Below are positions 30,996 to 42,352 of a stretch of DNA of 64,000 nucleotides, piece by piece; the first letter of the stretch is position 1; every line of letters starts with the position of its first letter. The stretch lies in the NCBI GenBank assembly GCA_959347315.1, contig OY365817.1:5949731-6013730 (forward strand), in the 5' to 3' direction. A program made the position numbers and the translations under genes. Below the pieces are notes generated by a model that had not been told where the DNA came from, did not search any database, and was given only the letters and a program-made list of their open reading frames with translations. The stretch is from Bimastos eiseni (lineage: Eukaryota; Annelida; Clitellata; Crassiclitellata; Lumbricidae).

Positions 30996-32650
30996 CAAAT
31001 CTCGACCAAAATGACACCCTCCTTAGTCTTTAACAGCTAATCTGCTCCCCTGTTGACCTTCTGGAAGCCGGACTCTGACCTCCCCCAGAGGTCAGAGTTC
31101 AGCTTTGTCCTTTGGACCATCCTTCTGATTTGATACAGCGCCCACAAATAAACCGGCGCCTTGCGCTTACCTTTTAAGTGGCGCTTTAGAAGCTCAGAGA
31201 CTACGATTTGGATTTGTCAGATGATATTGAATGAGTTGTTACAAGGTGATGGACAAGAGTCGTGCTTAAGTTTGTAGCAATATGCATCGCATTAAAGCAC
31301 CGTTGCAATTTTCTGTAACTTCAAATTATTGGTTAAATTTCATTGTTAGAAGATAGTGAGCCAAAAATGAAAACAACGTGATATTGATTGGTTGTTGTAG
31401 AAAATAGGTCATGATTACACTCTGCTATGATATTCAGATATCTAGGCCATAAGGGTGTTCTGCCTTGGATTGGATGGCTCACGATGATTCGTAAATAGGT
31501 CAATAAATGCCCCGATCTTATTGGTGGATAAGAGAGAGGCTCTGGCCTTTCAGAACTTCTCATCCGGGACCTAGCTGTAGCTTGAAAAATGGACTTCATT
31601 TAGTGGATTATGCGTTGCGTATATCTGTTTGTGTACGATCGAAATCGTCTCTCTTTAATGTAGATTTGCGAAGTGATCATATTTACGTGACAAAGAAATG
31701 GACGACGTTGCTTTTAAGTTGTTTGGCTTTCTGAGAAACCATGGATTTGCCGTTAATATTGGCCTAGTATGACCATGAAAACGCATCTATCGTGCATTAC
31801 AATCATTACTGGGGTCAAGGAATGAAATACACTCATGTTTATACCGCGCGTTGAACATTTTCAAGCGTCTGTTTGTCGTTGAGACTACTTTTGCTGAAAC
31901 TCAAAACACTCACTAAAGTTGATCATCAAGAGTAGCGTTCAGCTAAGGATAAATAGCTGAATGTTGGAACAGTTGGTTCTGCTTGTATCCTGATTTGATA
32001 ACAAATCATGGGTCGTAGGCAGCATGGCGTGGAGGAGAAGCTTCTGTTCCAGGAATAGTCGTTCCCAACACACAGTTGACCAGCTTTGATGTGAAAGGTA
32101 GGATGTTTGCAGTTGTGTTGTTGGCCTGTTCATAGTTTCATACGTCATCTTGACTAATGTAATAATTTGGCAAGCAGACGAATTCAAGAAATTTATGCTG
32201 TGTTTCATGTTGTGAGCTCTGTTGGCCAGGTTGGGTACTGTTGGTCCAGTTTTTGGCTTACTTATAGTAGTCAGGACTCAAACTTACGCATAATATTTTT
32301 GATCATTTGGTCCGCTGCCATTGGTGAGAACAAAATACTTCCGGCGCGTGATTGACAAAAGGAGTAAATAAAATGAGTCTTCCTGCATGTCTAAGATTAC
32401 ACTAGCCGTAACACTAACCCTCACCGACCCTCACGATGCTTAGGCTGACCCTAACCTACCCTCACAACGAATAATTATAACAAATTATAGGTTTTACTGT
32501 GTGCGTGTTATCAGTGTATTACAATTGCTTGCGTTCTCATTTTGATATGTGATCTGTGTCCTCATGCAAGCCACCCCCAAAATATTATGCATAAGTTTGA
32601 GTCCTAACAAGTAAGCCTGATTTTTTGTTAATATTGCACATGTTGCAAGA
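30996..32650. other. No gene recognised
   Basis: About 1.6 kb without recognisable coding motif. A short stretch at 32395-32470 has several ccctaac/ccctcac units that faintly resemble telomeric repeats but are too irregular to call. Confidence 0.4.
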
Positions 32651-32659
32651 CTTTTATTT

Positions 32660-32725
32660 TGTGATATATCGATCAATCAATCAATCAATGATGCTTAATA
32701 TAGCGCCTCTTCAAGAAATCTTGTG
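32660..32725 (-). repeat. LINE 3' tail with (ATCA)n
   Basis: (atca)n at 32669-32690 followed by taatatagcgcctcttcaag, the reverse complement of the gcgctatata tail shared by the CR1/L2-like LINEs here. Confidence 0.6.
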
Positions 32726-32960
32726 TCACTGGCTGCTTATCGGTTTTAAGTGGTCAGCCTACTCACTCAGTGTGCGCTGAGGTAGCAGGTTCGAACCTTG
32801 TCTGATGCGTCAGTCACTGTGTAGAGACCTGGAGCAAGTCCTTCGCTCACAATTGCTCTGCAGTACAACTGCGATTGCGCCGTCGAGGCATGTGCACTTC
32901 TGAGCAAAAAATGTTGGAAGAAGGGCGATATAAAATGTCAAGAATTTCAATAATAAAAAA
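32726..32960 (+). repeat. tRNA-derived SINE
   Basis: The head has agtggtcagcctactcac (A-box-like) and gcaggttcgaacctt (B-box). The body ends agggcgatataaaatgtcaa and an A-rich tail. The ending resembles the gcgctatataaatt.tcgaaat end of the local LINEs, as expected if the SINE is copied by that LINE machinery. Confidence 0.65.
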
Positions 32961-33296
32961 TAAAAACAATCTACTCAGTGATGCTCTCGGTACTATCTCG
33001 GCCAAATAAGACAGATATCAGAGTGGAATAGAAATGGGGCAGACAGTTCTTAGGCAAGAGCAGAGGATCCAATGGGAGGCTATTGCAAGCAGTCGGACCC
33101 ACAACCAGAAAAGCACGACACTGCATTGTAAAGGTCCAAGAGAAAGGGACAAGAAGAACATAGAACATAGCAGCATAAGTATTCAAACATGCCTTTTCCT
33201 ATCTTCTATAAACAAACCTGTGAAAAATATTAAAATTTGAACCATGCTTGAAGGAAATCATTGCTCTTACTTGAGTTTACGCATTTACTGGAAGTG

Positions 33297-33425
33297 TGAT
33301 CAATCAATCAGTAAATCACAGTATATATGACAATCCAATAAACAATGAATGAGTGAACCAATTAAACTTGATATAGCGCCTCTCCTAAAGTCTACTCAGA
33401 GCGCTCTCTGTGCAGGCTAATACGA
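33297..33425 (-). repeat. LINE 3' tail fragment
   Basis: Degenerate caatcaatcag/gaatgag repeats followed by tgatatagcgcctctc and actcagagcgctctctg, the minus-strand 3' end of the common LINE. No coding part is attached. Confidence 0.6.
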
Positions 33426-33652
33426 TGTTAAATGTCATTAAGAACTAATATAATATATCAGTTACCAAAACAGTGCACAGTAAGCTAATCGAGTCACCAG
33501 TGGTGGGCCCACGCACAAGTGTGATTCTAACCAGATTTTCGTTGACAGCTGGCTTGGATGTTCAGAATCTCTGGGCCAAGTTGCTGCGATGATGTCCGCA
33601 CCAGTAAACTCAGAAGCATTGGCTTTAATTTATTGAAAATGTGTAGAGTAGG

Positions 33653-33735
33653 GACCGATCGGGTAGACAATTTCCACAGAGTATCGAATCCGAGCATTTG
33701 ATTATACTCTTTGCCGGATCGAAGACCGCCAATAG
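33653..33735. repeat. Fragment of hAT family B
   Basis: tagggaccgatcgggtagac and agaatccgagcattt-like text resembles the left end of the hAT-B copy at 37714. Only the first ~80 bases are recognisable. Confidence 0.45.
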
Positions 33736-33885
33736 AGAGTCATTTTGCCAAAGATGTCGGCTAGGAGATGGGACAGCAAGGTTTCCGTCACCATCAAGAA
33801 GACCCTGATGGAGAGCTTGACAGTTGAGGCGCCCTAGCCACGCGGTTACTGTAGAGATGTAACGAAACAATGGCAGCACTCATAA

Positions 33886-34613
33886 TCGGGGTCAATTATA
33901 GAAATATTGGCGCCGATATTAAATATTATTTGTTTAAATTTTAGAATGTTATTTTCGGTTTTTAAGAGCAAAATGATGACAGCAACATCATCGAGTGTGT
34001 AAAGTACTTCCATTTCGTTCACATAGCGTGTTAACTTTAGCTTCGTCGATCATGTTTACTTCAGACCACCCAGTAGGCATTGCGTTAGTACCATGGGAAA
34101 GTGGCAACATAGCTGTTGTGCTTAATTACCCTGGGCACAGTTGTCATCTCGGCTTAGGCACATTGTAAATATCTCTTTTCTGTCTTTCGTCATGCAATTT
34201 CGACTGCGCATAATCTGTATTACCTGCCTAGGATTAGTCCCCTACTACATTCTTTCTTTCATTCATTACAGAGATTTATATAGCGCCCCTTCAAGGCTAA
34301 TACTCAGGAGCGCTCCTGACCCCAACATGGCTAAAAAACGTTTTAAGGCAAGCATAAAAGGAGTCTGAGTGTACCCTTGGCGACAACCGCATTTGCCAAC
34401 AGGAGCATGTTTCTAGAGTGAGTGGCCAACCACTGAGAAGACACGATTCTGCTTAGTATGTATATGTCTCCTATATAATAAGTGTTTTGCTTGTATCACA
34501 ACAATAGGCAGTAGCAGTAGGTCTATCTTTTGGAACCGAACATCTTGGGAAACACAATAAAATAATCGGCTATATAATCGGTATTGGCAAAAAGTGATAT
34601 CGGTACAGCTCTA
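33886..34613. mobile_element. hAT family A copy, 5'-damaged, with LINE tail inside
   Basis: Colinear with the complete copy at 36278-37054 (for example ttaccctgggcacagt, then acaacaataggcagtagcag) and ending in the same atcggtacagctcta terminus at 34613. The left terminus is missing. The copy is split near 34250 by a LINE tail. Confidence 0.75.
34251..34466 (-). repeat. 5'-truncated LINE tail inserted in hAT-A copy
   Basis: tttcattcattacagagatt then tatagcgccccttcaa and caggagcgctcctga is the minus-strand LINE 3' end. Sequence before and after it rejoins colinearly with the hAT-A element, so it is a later insertion. Confidence 0.7.
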
Positions 34614-35760
34614 GGTTACCGGATGGTATACGTGGGCTGAGAGCAGAGGATAGAAGAGTGAAGAGGAGCAGATCATGGTCAGAGAGAGTTGGCGGCTCGA
34701 CGTGTAAATTGGTGATATGATGACAACATCCAGCCAGCCACCAAACGTGTGCATAAGCTCTGTGATGTGCTGGGCGTAGCTGAATTGCAGAAGGAGGTTG
34801 TGAAGACGAGTCGTGCCAGGTAGAGATGGGTCCTCAAGACGGAGGTTTAGATCGTCAGTGAGGGTCAGTTGAGGCTTGAGAATTGTAAGTTGAGTATATT
34901 TCGAAAAGGGTCGAGAGCTCAGAGAAGAAAGTCGCAGAAGCGTAAGTGGAACCCGGCCGGTAGAGTGCGACAATGGTGAATGGATGTGAATGGCCGTGGC
35001 ACAATAGAAGGCCCAAGTGCTTGAACGAGGTGAACAAACAGGGCAAGTTTAAGTAACACACCAATAAATTTGTCCACTCTTTGCATCGATTCTAATCTAT
35101 TATATTCTGTTTTTGAACTTATGAAGCTCCTCTCAGAGTACAACCTAACCAGAGGTACTCCCAGTGCGAAGAACCCCTTGAGAAAAGAAAAGTCTTAAGA
35201 GCAGAAACAGTTGTGTCACCAGATACGATTTCAGTTAGGTGAAGCCAATGAAAATGTTCAGTCATAAAAGAAGAGATGTGCGAGAAACGAGGAAGACGGG
35301 CAATTGATCTTGCGTTGAGTGCAGACTGGAGCGGAGCGAGGCAAAGTTTTGGTAGGCCGATGAGTAATGAGTTACAGTAGTCGATGCAGGAACAGATGAA
35401 GGCATGAACCATGGACGAAAAAATTGTTGAAGACACAGATTGTCTGATGGTGTGTTACCGTGTTACCTTGTGCTGTCATTTCAGTGAAATCTAGCGCCCG
35501 TCATGATCAACCTTGTCCATTTCTTTCTTTCCAAAGTCACGTCCCTTAGTTCCTCCAGGTTCAATCCCGTTTTTTCCCGATCACGTGTAGTCGCAGCAAA
35601 TGACAGACGCTGGACCAAGAGATATTTGGGATATGTGCAGAGAAGGATAGAGTACTGTTTGAGTAACTAAACTGAGGGAACCACTTGGCAAGAAAAGCAT
35701 AATAAAGTTTAGGCAGCTTCTGGCGGGTGCCCAACCAGATCAGTTGAGTCAAAATGCAAT
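34614..35760 (-). pseudogene. CR1/L2-like LINE pieces: endonuclease, RT tail
   Basis: Minus-strand pieces are out of natural order. At 35752-35561 lies QLIWLGTRQKLPKL, the end of the RT domain. At 35436-35119 lies FICSCIDYCNSLLIGLP with PLQSALNARSIARL, the post-RT region. At 35064-34611 lie FCDFLL, LFEIYSTYNSQ, LTLTDDLNLRLEDPSLPGTT and LNNLL-like text ending DVVII, which resemble the catalytic part of the apurinic-type endonuclease. At least two LINE copies are therefore juxtaposed. All are dead. Confidence 0.6.
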
Positions 35761-36208
35761 AACGATTATCATGTTTAAAAACAAATCAATTCTGTCCATG
35801 CGTTGTTCTTTGATTCAGAAGACACACAAACACACACCTACACACACAGGCATGCCTACCCTATGTGACCTTTCAATATTTTACTGTGAAAGGTTATCCC
35901 AGAACTGCTCTTAAAAACTGTTTTCAGTATTGGCAAAGAGACGAGGAATCATACAATCGAGCAGTTGCGTCGAGTACAGACTTAGAGATATTAGCGATAT
36001 ATGCAGAGAAGGATAGAGTAGTGTCCAAAGTAGCACCCAGATCGTAAAAATCACAAATCAGACGTTTGATGCCGCTTAGCAAAGAATGGTGTAATAATAA
36101 TATCAGCTGTAAACATGATATAAAGATGTATCAAAGCTATTCTCAAGCGATCAATCTTCAAAATATTGTCAAACTATGCTAATGCTAAGTCCTTTGTCAA
36201 AGCGCTAC
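35761..36208. other. No gene recognised
   Basis: Includes a short (ac)n stretch near 35822-35845. Part of 35985-36050 is a weak duplicate of 35625-35660 (atatgcagagaaggatagagta), LINE-derived. Confidence 0.4.
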
Positions 36209-36216
36209 GTTCTTAA

Positions 36217-37416
36217 TAGGGCATAACCGAAAATTGCCTCGGACATTGGCCTCGGCCGAATATCCCGTTTTCTGAGCTAGAGCTGTACCGATTTATCGGC
36301 CGGCCGATTAATTGGGCCGATTATAGAGATATCGGCATTATCGGATATCGGCAAGATAATCGGCGCCAATATTAAAATTATTTTTTCTTATTTAATAATA
36401 TTATTTTCAGTCTATAAAAGCAAAATGACGACAGCAACATCACTGGGTCTGTATCGTTCCGTTCCCATATCGTGTCGTGGAGCCAATAGCTTCTTCAGAC
36501 CAGTGGTGAGACCGCCCACCGTGCTAGTATAGACCATGGGAATGTGTCAAAATAGGTCTTGTGCAAAGTGAGTCATAGTGTCTGCATAATGGCCAAGGAA
36601 TGGCTGGCCAATTCAAGCCAAGGAACGGCTGACCAAATCAACAGAGAAACCGATGAATATACATCATCGTGGAGGTATGCCTAATGAATACATGCTAGCT
36701 GCCAATCAGATCTCCCTAAAACATTTCAGACGCCTGAGACGAGATGGGTGGCTGTAAATTTTCCAGCTATTCTTTGACCTTTAATTACCCTGGGCACAGT
36801 ACGACCGCGGGCGTTGTGTCTAATCTGTATTGCCTGCCTAGGATTATTCACCAACTACATGCATACGTCTCCTACGGGAGAAGTGTTTGAGTGTATCACA
36901 ACAATAGGCAGTAGCAGTAGGTCTATCTTTTGGAACCGGACACCTTGGGAAACACAAAGAAATAATCGGCAAAATAATCGGGTATCAGCAAATGAATGAT
37001 CAGCAATGATCGGTATCGGCATTATCGGTAAAAAGTGATATCGGTACAGCTCTATTCTAAGCTATTCAGAAGTATTTGCCTCAGCAAATATTACATGCAC
37101 AAATAGTTAAAAATAAAGTTTTTTTATTCAATAATTTTTAATAGACATTTAACAATCTAAAAACCAAAATTACAAATTTAAGGCCGTATTAGTAATTATT
37201 ATAGGCACAGACATTTATTTTGCTAATGTTTTATTAGGTGACATGGCGAATGTGACAAAAGTCAAACATTTTAAGTAGGACTGTACATTTTTTCCGGCCA
37301 AAAATTGAAAAATTCGCAGCCAAAAATACAGAATTCTAGGCGCATTCACAGTCAAATGTGTATCCAAATACTCAGATTTGGTACTCGGAGTAAATTGTCT
37401 ACTCTGTTATGCCCTA
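36217..37416. mobile_element. hAT family B element with perfect 8-bp TSD, hosting hAT-A
   Basis: Ends are tagggcataaccgaaaattg (left) and the inverted gttatgcccta (right). The octamer gttcttaa flanks both sides exactly (36209-36216 and 37417-37424). Most of its length is taken up by the inserted hAT-A element at 36278-37054. No transposase frame is present. Confidence 0.85.
36278..37054. mobile_element. hAT family A element, complete, 777 bp
   Basis: Terminal inverted repeats tagagctgtaccgat and atcggtacagctcta. The flanking octamers ttctgagc (36270-36277) and ttctaagc (37055-37062) agree at 7 of 8. Subterminal regions are full of atcggc/gccgat units. The element carries no transposase. Partial relatives lie at 33886-34613, 40645-40736 and from 51384. 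Confidence 0.85.
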
Positions 37417-37713
37417 GTTCTTAAACCCGGTATTGGCAGAGGCATTGTTGTGTGGATTTGCATTTTCCTAATGACCCATGCTGTCCTTGTGAGTGGAAAA
37501 GTTTAGGTTGCAGTACCATAACTTAGAAAAGTTTCCAAGTTACTGCGTTAGACATATGTGTTGTTCGAAACCGTAATGCATGTCATTTAATGTGATGTCG
37601 ACTTCTGAAAAGGGCTGTGGAAAAATAGGTTGATCTGTCCAACAGAGTCGCTGACGTCTATCACTTTTTTGTTTGTATGTATTATTAGCTCTGGTATATA
37701 ATTGCATATTTGA

Positions 37714-38368
37714 TAGGGTATAACCGAGTAGACAATTTCCACCGAGTACTGAATCCGAGTATTTGGATGAACTATTTGCCGGATCCGGGTACGAACCGAA
37801 TAGTAGCAGAAAATCTGGTGGCGAATACCATCCATAGGCAACGCGTAGTTACCTGCCATGTGCACAACCATGGAGAACTATCTATAGTCAATGCAGAAAC
37901 TATAGCAATATCCTTCATATAGCATATAGTCGCACACTAGGCTGTAACAATAAATTTATTATTTAATAACATTATTTATGAAAAAATGTAAAACCTTGTT
38001 ATAAAATTTGAAATATGAAGTTATCAATGACGTCTTTACTCTCTAATGTTTACGGGAAAGTGGGTGGCGCCAATTCAAGCTGGAAAATTACTGATTTGGT
38101 TGCCACCTGGGAATACAACCAAAAGAAATAAAAATATATAAATTAACAATTATTTTAAAGAAAATTCAATAGAATGTTAAGTTCTTGTTTAATTAATCAA
38201 TAACTTATGAGTAAGTGCATTAGTTCTAAATGTATTTGATGAAAAAAAATTATTTTATCAAAAAAAAAAAAAAAAATTATTTTAGCTATTTGCGGGTGTA
38301 ATACATGCCGAGGCGAATACTTCCAAATAGTCCAATATTCGACCGAGGCGATTTCCGGTTATGCCCTA
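37714..38368. mobile_element. hAT family B, second copy
   Basis: Starts tagggtataaccgagtagac and ends ttccggttatgcccta. The flanking octamers atatttga (37706-37713) and atacttga (38369-38376) match at 7 of 8. It contains an A-rich tract (38255-38275). Confidence 0.8.
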
Positions 38369-38376
38369 ATACTTGA

Positions 38377-40265
38377 CAAGTAAAAGTAGTCTTGTCCAGC
38401 TCTGGTAAACCATGGGCATTGCCTGTGAAACGTGACTATAGGATTAAACTCAACAATGTACCGCTCTCTTTAGTGGTCTGAGTTTGAGGTATGATAAAAG
38501 ATCCATTTCGCTTTTCGTACATTTGCAAGACTGGATGAGTGAATGCCATGCTTCTTTTTTGATCATCGTCGAATGTCATGCTTGCATCTTTAATTCAGTC
38601 TCTTTCAACTGCCATTTTGCTGTACGTTACAAGCTCTTTAATTATACCTTCTGGGATGCGTCTTTTGCAAGACTCTTTCAATTGTTGTATAACTGTAACA
38701 TCATTAGCAATCTACAAGCCCATTCTCAAGAACTGTCTTCGAATGACTTGTGTATGAGTTTGAATTAATGTCATAGCACTTTTGAAAAAAATGCTCAGTT
38801 GCCTACCAAACCATGACCAAATGACCCATGCAATGGTGTGTCTTGAAATACTGGCATATCACTGCAGCTGTGTTGCAGATAATAATCTTCCTATATGAAC
38901 CGACATGCATTGCAGAAAAATTGTCTTCTCAATGTAAGAGGTATGGTATTTTACAAGGCATGAAATGATTCCTTACAATCATGTGTATGATGCAGCTTTT
39001 GTTTTCAACTGTAAGCAGTTGCATCCCACTACTAAAAATTTAAGGCAGCCATGCTTAACATAAAAATTCTCAGCATTCATTGACCATTTCTTTAAATTTT
39101 TATTGTGAAAGGTATTTTTTTGTCACTGACAGAACCTGAAGATTAGTTGCCAGGGACGTATTGAAAGATACTAATTATTTCTTTAACCAGCTCAAATTCT
39201 GTAATTGTATTACTGTCAATGTTTGCCAAATGGTGTTACATTGAGATCCTGTTGTGTTTTAGCTGCATATTCGTTGGAATTTAAAGAGATCAGGATCTTC
39301 AAATCACTATGCAGAATCGCCTCTCTGCGACTAAAACAACATCAGCATGTTCTTACTGGAAAATATGTTTTGCACATGCACATCTCTGCTGGTTCTGTTG
39401 CCTGATAATGGCTGTTTTTAGCCAGTTCATTGGTTAGTACAATGATGTCTTCATTATTTCAGTGTTTGTTGTTTCTTTAAAATCCATTTTGTCATCATTA
39501 ATGCTTAAGTCACTGAGGCATCATGTGCCTCCATGTCATTTGCAAGACTGATCTGATGGAGACTGTTGTTGCCTCTAAGAAGTTGGTAGCTTTTCTCACC
39601 AACTGAAGTTCATACCAGTAACCATTTTTTAACAAAATTTGCTAGATGAAGAACAAACATGGCAACATCAAGCTGAAATTAATTTGATTGTTGATCTGAG
39701 ACAGCAACTCGCACTGTAAGCGTCATAAATATATTATATCGAATGCTGGTGAATTTCTGGTATGATAAATAGGCCAATTGTTCCATAAAAGTTGTCAAAC
39801 AGCCTTTATCAGAAGTTTGCAAGAGCCTCGTTTCACAGATGCAACGTTATTGTTAGAGAAGTTGCTTCAAATGAAATGCTTCAGACTTCAGACCCGACTT
39901 TCAGTTACAAAAATTGATGCGCTAAACTCCCATCATCATATATGACATTATTATTATTGATTTATAACTTTAACGCGTGCGAGGTCACACCAAAATGTGA
40001 ATGTCATAAGTAAGTAAGGAATTGTTGACCCTCGATATTTCCATAGGCTGAGCAAAGAATTTGGGTTTGTATCAGGTCCTTTGGATGGAAATTATTTTGG
40101 ATGGGCTTGACTTGTATATTGCCAAAAGAAAGACAGTTCTTTATTGAAAGAATGGTAGACGTGTGTTAAATGTGACATGATGTAACGTATAATCCGTTCC
40201 TAAAAAAATCTTTGCTCTGAAGACCCTGCGAACTCGTAGGATGACACCATGTTTGTTGCAGAATG
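38377..40265. other. No gene recognised
   Basis: About 1.9 kb of single-copy-looking sequence. Open stretches (for example 38484-38768) show no motif and no credible splice borders. It could hold the missing upstream receptor exon, but no signal-peptide-like stretch ending in a phase-1 donor stood out. Confidence 0.35.
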
Positions 40266-40269
40266 GAAG

Positions 40270-40450
40270 TCAGCTGGATGGAACATATGTAAACAAGTGA
40301 AGCTGTGTTGGAAAGGATTGGAGAAGATACATCCCTTAAACACACAATTAGAAAGAGAAAAAGAAAATGGATTGGACACATGCTGAGAGGAGATTCACTA
40401 CTAAGAACAGTCATAGAAAGAAAAATGAAAGGGAGTAAACATTCATGCAA
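40270..40450 (+). pseudogene. LINE post-RT fragment
   Basis: TSLKHTIRKRKRKWIGHMLR then GDSLLRTVIERKMKG is the tail of an RTE-like LINE family (form R.WIGH.LR...LL...IEG...GKR.RGR). The frame ends at the point where the family usually continues. Confidence 0.6.
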
Positions 40451-40644
40451 TACTTCAGATGGTGATGAGGGAGAAAGAACACTGCAAACACGCAGTGAAT
40501 GCGAGACAACAAGCATTTCACTGGCGCTGCGATCGAGAGGAGGAAGGATAGGGGAAATTATGAATTTACAAGCTTGAGAAAATAATGTTGTCTGTTTTGC
40601 TCTTAAAAACTGAAAATAATTGTGTTAAATGCAAAATGTAATTT

Positions 40645-40736
40645 TTAATATTGGCGTCAATAATTATTACCGATACCTGATATCTCTGATTATCGGCCCA
40701 ATTGTGAGTATGGCTGATTAATCGGTTCAGCTCTAC
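40645..40736. repeat. hAT family A terminus
   Basis: accgatacctgatatctctgattatcggcc-like text ends in ggttcagctcta, the inverted version of the family A terminus (one base different). Only this end is present. Confidence 0.6.
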
Positions 40737-40739
40737 TGA

Positions 40740-41190
40740 GTATGTGTCAAATCCATCTTCTTTGTTATTCTCTTATTGTCTTCATCCATGATCTTTTCTC
40801 TCTTACCATTTTTAGTACCTTTTCGTTAGTTCTGTGCTCTGTCCAACTAACTTTATCCATTCGGCACAAAATCCACATTTCCAATGCTTCTAATCTTTTC
40901 TTGTCTGCTTCTCGTATTGTCCATGTTTCTGATCCGTAAAGGACCACACTCCATATCATCGTTTTTATCGTTCTCATTTTCAAGTTTCTGTTTAGTTTTC
41001 CTGTCAGAAGTTCTTTCTTTTATAAAACACATATTTTCCCATTCTTATTCTTCCTTTAATCTCTTCATGACACCTTGCTTCTTTTGTGATCATGCTTCTT
41101 AGGTAAGAGAATCACTCTAATTGTTCTGTCTCCACTCCATTTATTGTTATTTTGATCGCTTTTATCTCTTCTTTACTCGATATAGTACTA
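40740..41190 (-). pseudogene. RTE-like LINE post-RT fragment
   Basis: Minus-strand TIKTMIWSVVLYGSETWTIR then EADKKRLEALEMWILCRMDK and VSWTEHRTNEKVL is the post-RT region of the same LINE family as 40270-40450, in the opposite orientation. Upstream text (41190-40985) is more decayed. Confidence 0.7.
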
Positions 41191-41339
41191 TTGTCGAAAT
41201 AAGCAGAATATAATACCACACAGCAGCAAGACAATTGGCAATGTCTGACATTTAAATCATCCTAAGAGGCAGATAATTACTGGCAGAAAAGAACCCACGG
41301 TGTGTTTATGATGAAAATTAATTATGTTACTCATATAGG

Positions 41340-41910
41340 ATGAACGTTTGTCACAACTGCCTGCTGAAAGTTGTTTCCCGGTCTCTTACCGTTGATGCTA
41401 CCACTATCCTGATTCATTCTGTTATTGTCACTCGTCTTCACTTGCAGTGCGCTCTATGCTGGCCTCCTAGCTTTGCAGTTGGAGTGTTTGGATCAGTTCC
41501 TGTGCATAGCCGCGTGCCTCATTGGCCATATCCCAAAGTTCGCTCTTGTCACCGGGGTGTTCTGCATTGGCTCCCTATCCCACAGCAGATTGTATACTGC
41601 ATTTCTGATTTGGTGTGGCGGTACTTATCAGGTGCCGTCTCTGCAAGAGCTCTGTTGCTCTACCATGAGCATGCAGGGATGACGTGCTCTTCGCTCTTCC
41701 ACACAGAGTGAACTCCTCTCTCCCCATACATGAACTGCAATTAGATAGCATCGTGCTTTCTCTGTTGTTGGATCTATGGCATTGAATGGGCTCACATTAT
41801 CATTGTGTCTTATGCCTAGGGTTCACTCAGATGCATTTTATAGTAACCATAAGATTCTTTTCAGCAGGCATTGAGTCGAGAGCGCTATATAAATTTCCGT
41901 AATGAAAGAG
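41340..41910 (+). pseudogene. CR1/L2-like LINE C-terminus and 3' tail
   Basis: 5'-truncated copy. Frames give LLKVVSRSLTVDATTILIHS, VIVTRL, then in another frame YAGLLALQLECLDQFLCIAA and LIGHIPKFALVTGV, matching the C-terminal part of the LINE at 56218-57354. The 3' end is gagcgctatataaatttccg at about 41880-41900. It ends about 100 bases before the receptor ectodomain exon. Confidence 0.75.
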
Positions 41911-42010
41911 TTTGTTTTATGTTATCCAACAACTGTAATAGTTGCACAAGTGATGTTATGCCAATGCAATGTTTTATTAATGCAGGTTTATTTTTTTTCT
42001 TAAATTTCAG

Positions 42011-42352
42011 ATGGTTCACTCCCACTTTCTGCACCAACTGAAGTCTGTGAGTACTATAACCTAAACACGTGTTTAGATAATCCAAATCACTGCAACAAAA
42101 CCGAAATTTGTGATATGCCAGAAAGTGGGAAACGTTCACACTGTTATGCTCTTTGGACAAACAATTCAGGTTATGTGACAGTGCTTATGAAGGGCTGCTG
42201 GCTTGATATCCGTCAGTGCTATGATCTTTCGTCATGTACTGGTCAGAAGACGGCTGATGGTCAGTATTACTGCTGCTGTGAAGGTGATTTTTGCAACTCC
42301 GTCCTCTCCATTACAATAGAAAATGGCAGCAGAAAACCAGATACAACATCAG
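42011..42352 (+). CDS. Activin type II receptor-like, ligand-binding ectodomain exon
   Basis: One exon of a TGF-beta superfamily type II receptor, a membrane Ser/Thr kinase that binds activin/BMP-type ligands outside the cell. It has a splice acceptor (ttaaatttcag) and donor (ag|gttagc), with codons split in phase 1 at both ends. The protein text shows the Activin_recp fold: VCEYYNL, SHCYALW, KGCWLDIRQCYD, YYCCCEGDFCN. Two N-glycosylation sequons are present (NKT, NNS). There are 12 cysteines, two more than I expect in vertebrate ACVR2 ectodomains; the extra ones lie at 42070-42072 and 42091-42093. The signal-peptide exon was not found. ACVR2A or ACVR2B orthology cannot be separated. Confidence 0.9.

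Noticed and set aside
32395..32470. Interstitial telomere-like CCCTAAC units
   Set aside because: Only a few irregular units, not a TTAGGG-type array; probably chance.
38484..39405. Upstream receptor exon with signal peptide
   Set aside because: Open stretches at 38484 and 39205 lack a hydrophobic start followed by a phase-1 donor, and they show no similarity to receptor ectodomains.
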